A stretch of 5,700 nucleotides of DNA from an uncultured Collinsella sp. (GTDB taxonomy: Bacteria; Actinomycetota; Coriobacteriia; Coriobacteriales; Coriobacteriaceae): NCBI GenBank assembly GCA_947003675.1, contig CAMQPJ010000094.1:1-5700 (forward strand). Direction: 5' to 3'. Both the position numbers and the translations under genes were made by a program. Positions 3,857-5,700 of this stretch are shown here, piece after piece; position 1 is the first letter of the stretch, and every line of letters begins with the position of its first letter. The notes under the pieces are model-generated. The model saw only the letters and a program-made list of their open reading frames with translations, did no database searches and had not been told where the DNA came from.

Positions 3857-5614
3857 ATGAACGAGATTAAGTGCCCGCGTTGCGGCGAAGTATTTAAGGT
3901 CGACGCGTCCGGCTATGCGGATATCGTCAAGCAGGTGCGCGACGCCGAGTTTTCGCGCGACCTGGATGAGCGTGTGAAGGCAGTCCAGCGCGAGGGCGAG
4001 CAGGCGCTGGAGCTTGAACGCTCGCGTTCGTCGGCTGCCTTGCAAAGGGCAGAGTCTCAGCGCAACGCTCAACTTGTCGAGCAGAAGAACGCTGCAACTC
4101 AACAGCTGGCACAAGAGGTTGCCAAGCGCGACGCTGAGCTTGCCGAGCTGCGCGCCAAGCTCGAGGGAGCTGCCGCGGAGCGCGAGAGCGCAAGCCAGCG
4201 CGCGGCGGTTGAAGCCCGCGCCGACGCTCAGAAGGAGAATGCCGAGCTCCAGCGCGAAATCGACAACTTGCGCGCGCAGCTTGGACGCAAGGATGACGAA
4301 GCCAAGCTCGCCGAATCGGCGGTGCGCAATGCTGCTCAAAACGATTTAGCTGCACGTGATGCCCAGATTGCCGAGCTGCAGGCAAGGCTTGCCGCGGCGG
4401 ACAAGGCCCAGGAGATGGTGCTCGCCGCTGCCGCTGCCGAGTCCCAGCGCGAGCTTGATGCCGCTCGCGGCGAGGCCGAGCGCGCGCTTGCTGACTACCG
4501 CGCAAAGGTACAAGAGAAGTTTTCCGCCGCAAAGACTCAGTCCGAGCAGGAGGCCGAGGGCCTGCGCGCCCAGCTGCGCGAGCAGGAGCTGACGGCCAAA
4601 ATGAACCTGTCAGAAGCGGTCGCCGCGGCGGAGCGTGAGCGTGATGAGGCCCGCGCAAAACTCACGAGTGAGCTGGCGGTGCGCGATTCGCGTGAGGAAC
4701 AGGCCAGAGCGGCACACGAGCTCGAGCTTGCGCAGGCCAAGCGCGCGAGCGATGAGCTGATTCGCTACAAGGACGAAGAGATTGAGCGTCTTAAGGACAT
4801 GAAGGTACGCCTGTCCACCAAGATGGTGGGCGAGTCGCTCGAGCAGCACTGCGAGACTGAGTTCAATCGTTTGCGTATGACCGCGTTTCCTAATGCGTAC
4901 TTCGAGAAAGACAACGATGCGTCCGAGGGCACCAAGGGCGACTTTATCTTCCGCGAGTGCGACGCGAGCGGCAACGAGATCATCTCGATTATGTTCGAGA
5001 TGAAAAATGAGAACGACGAGACTGCAACCAAACACAAAAACGAGGACTTCTTTAAGAAACTCGATCACGATCGTCGCCAGAAAGGCTGTGAGTACGCGGT
5101 GCTCTGCACGCTGCTCGAGCCCGAGAGCGAGCTTTACAACGCGGGAATCGTGGACGTGAGCTATCGCTACAAGAAGATGTACGTGATCCGTCCGCAGTTT
5201 TTTATTCCCATGATTACGCTGCTGCGCAACGCCGCCATGGGTTCATTGCGCTATAAACAGGAGCTAGCGGAGTACAAGCAGCAGAACATTGACGTCACGA
5301 ACTTCGAAGCCAAGATGGAGAAGTTCAAGGATGGCTTCTCGCGCAACTACAACCTGGCGAGCAAGCAATTCGAATCGGCGATCAAGGAAATCGATGCCGC
5401 CATTAAGCAGCTCGAGAAGACCAAGGACGATTTGCGCCGTAGCACCGAGAACCTGCGCCTGGCCCACAACAAGGCCGATGAACTTACCATTCGCAAGCTC
5501 ACGTGGGGCAACAAGACCATGAAGGCGGCATTTGACGAAGCGCGCGAGGCCGCACCAGAGACAAGCGATGAGCCCGCCGAGGCGGATTCGTATGAGGTCG
5601 AGGATGCCGAGTAG
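3857..5614 (+). CDS. DUF2130 domain protein with CxxC motif, long coiled coil and nuclease-like domain
   Basis: This 585-aa protein, of unknown function, is recognised as a DUF2130 family member. It opens with MNEIKCPRCGEVFKVD, a single CxxC (C6, C9) that could be half of a metal-binding knuckle. Residues about 25-315 are rich in Ala, Glu, Arg and Gln in a heptad-like pattern, which suggests a long coiled coil. The DUF2130 core runs about 318-465. In it, GESLEQHCE (325-333), TKGDFIF (359-365), FEMK (380-383) and a basic stretch DHDRRQKG (403-410) give the order Glu, Asp, Glu-x-Lys seen in PD-(D/E)xK nuclease folds. Candidate active residues are E326 or E329, D362, E381 and K383. A second helical stretch (about 465-545) and an acidic, probably disordered tail (from about 561, ending YEVEDAE) follow. 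No signal peptide or membrane segment is seen. The ATG has GAGGAG (3846-3851) 5 nt upstream. A coiled coil joined to a nuclease-like domain recalls RmuC-type proteins, but that is only an analogy. Terminators on both sides suggest a single-gene unit. Confidence 0.88.
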   Translation: MNEIKCPRCGEVFKVDASGYADIVKQVRDAEFSRDLDERVKAVQREGEQALELERSRSSAALQRAESQRNAQLVEQKNAATQQLAQEVAKRDAELAELRAKLEGAAAERESASQRAAVEARADAQKENAELQREIDNLRAQLGRKDDEAKLAESAVRNAAQNDLAARDAQIAELQARLAAADKAQEMVLAAAAAESQRELDAARGEAERALADYRAKVQEKFSAAKTQSEQEAEGLRAQLREQELTAKMNLSEAVAAAERERDEARAKLTSELAVRDSREEQARAAHELELAQAKRASDELIRYKDEEIERLKDMKVRLSTKMVGESLEQHCETEFNRLRMTAFPNAYFEKDNDASEGTKGDFIFRECDASGNEIISIMFEMKNENDETATKHKNEDFFKKLDHDRRQKGCEYAVLCTLLEPESELYNAGIVDVSYRYKKMYVIRPQFFIPMITLLRNAAMGSLRYKQELAEYKQQNIDVTNFEAKMEKFKDGFSRNYNLASKQFESAIKEIDAAIKQLEKTKDDLRRSTENLRLAHNKADELTIRKLTWGNKTMKAAFDEAREAAPETSDEPAEADSYEVEDAE

Positions 5615-5635
5615 GTCATAGCGGATAGTGCAAAA

Positions 5636-5679
5636 GCGGGGGCCCCGGGGCGTGGGGCACCGGCCCCCCCGCGGTTTTT
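5636..5679 (+). terminator. Very G+C-rich intrinsic terminator after the DUF2130 gene
   Basis: GCGGGGG (5636-5642) pairs with CCCCCGC (5666-5672), and CC (5643-5644) pairs with GG (5662-5663) across a small C bulge. Five T follow (5675-5679). AAAA precedes the left arm at 5632-5635, so it could also stop transcription arriving from the other strand. Confidence 0.7.
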
Positions 5680-5700
5680 GCAATTGGGGTGGGGAGTACA

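Noticed and set aside
3046..4339. Two long - strand open frames (3046-3858 and 3695-4339) under the deacetylase and DUF2130 genes
   Set aside because: Both are antisense to well-supported genes, cross the strong terminator region and show no family features.
4014..5522. Open frames in other + strand frames within the DUF2130 gene (4014-4349, 4356-4592, 5289-5522)
   Set aside because: They are Ser-, Arg- and Pro-rich shadow frames of a G+C-rich coiled-coil gene, without starts supported by ribosome binding sites.
1..5700. CRISPR arrays, tRNA or rRNA genes, transposase or phage genes
   Set aside because: No regularly spaced repeats, cloverleaf-like segments or mobile-element proteins were seen; the window is almost fully explained by five genes and their signals.

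Overview
The window (about 57-60% G+C by eye, AGGAG-type ribosome binding sites, intrinsic terminators after most genes) looks like chromosome of a Gram-positive anaerobe. The gene content and style suggest Coriobacteriia, perhaps Collinsella or a relative. That assignment rests on recollection and impression, not on a database match. All supported genes are on the + strand and they cover most of the window.

Layout: (1) 2-172 is the C-terminal end of a calcineurin-like metallophosphoesterase, closed by a hairpin terminator at 194-227. (2) 246-1082 encodes a complete LicT/BglG-type transcription antiterminator of 278 aa (CAT RNA-binding domain plus two PRDs), followed by a short hairpin terminator. 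(3) 1083-1425 is a regulatory stretch without a protein gene. It holds phased CCGTT repeats, a TATACT -10 element, a ribonucleic-antiterminator (RAT)-like hairpin at 1197-1233 and an overlapping intrinsic terminator at 1215-1286. (4) 1426-2874 encodes a PTS permease, EIIBC of the glucose/beta-glucoside (Glc) superfamily, with no IIA domain. (5) A perfect 10-bp hairpin at 2904-2930 separates it from 2953-3717, a YdjC/ChbG-family carbohydrate deacetylase. (6) 3725-3761 is a near-perfect palindrome of dispersed-repeat character, followed by a strong terminator at 3764-3798. (7) 3857-5614 encodes a 585-aa DUF2130 protein: one CxxC motif, a long coiled coil and a domain with a PD-(D/E)xK nuclease-like residue pattern. 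A very G+C-rich terminator follows.

Genes 2 to 5 make a sugar-uptake module. The antiterminator is expected to sense PTS phosphorylation state, bind the RAT and stop the terminator from forming, so that the EIIBC gene and probably the deacetylase gene are transcribed. A Glc-family permease beside a YdjC deacetylase suggests an N-acetylated amino sugar or glycoside as substrate, but the window contains no phosphoglycosidase and no IIA, so the substrate cannot be fixed. The DUF2130 gene is separated by a strong terminator and is probably an independent unit.

I found no RNA gene, CRISPR array, transposase or prophage gene. The points most worth following are the RAT/terminator switch with its enlarged loop, the loss of one PRD1 regulatory histidine in the antiterminator, the PTS-deacetylase pairing, the 3725-3761 palindrome and the nuclease-like DUF2130 domain. 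None of them amounts to a clearly new system on sequence alone.
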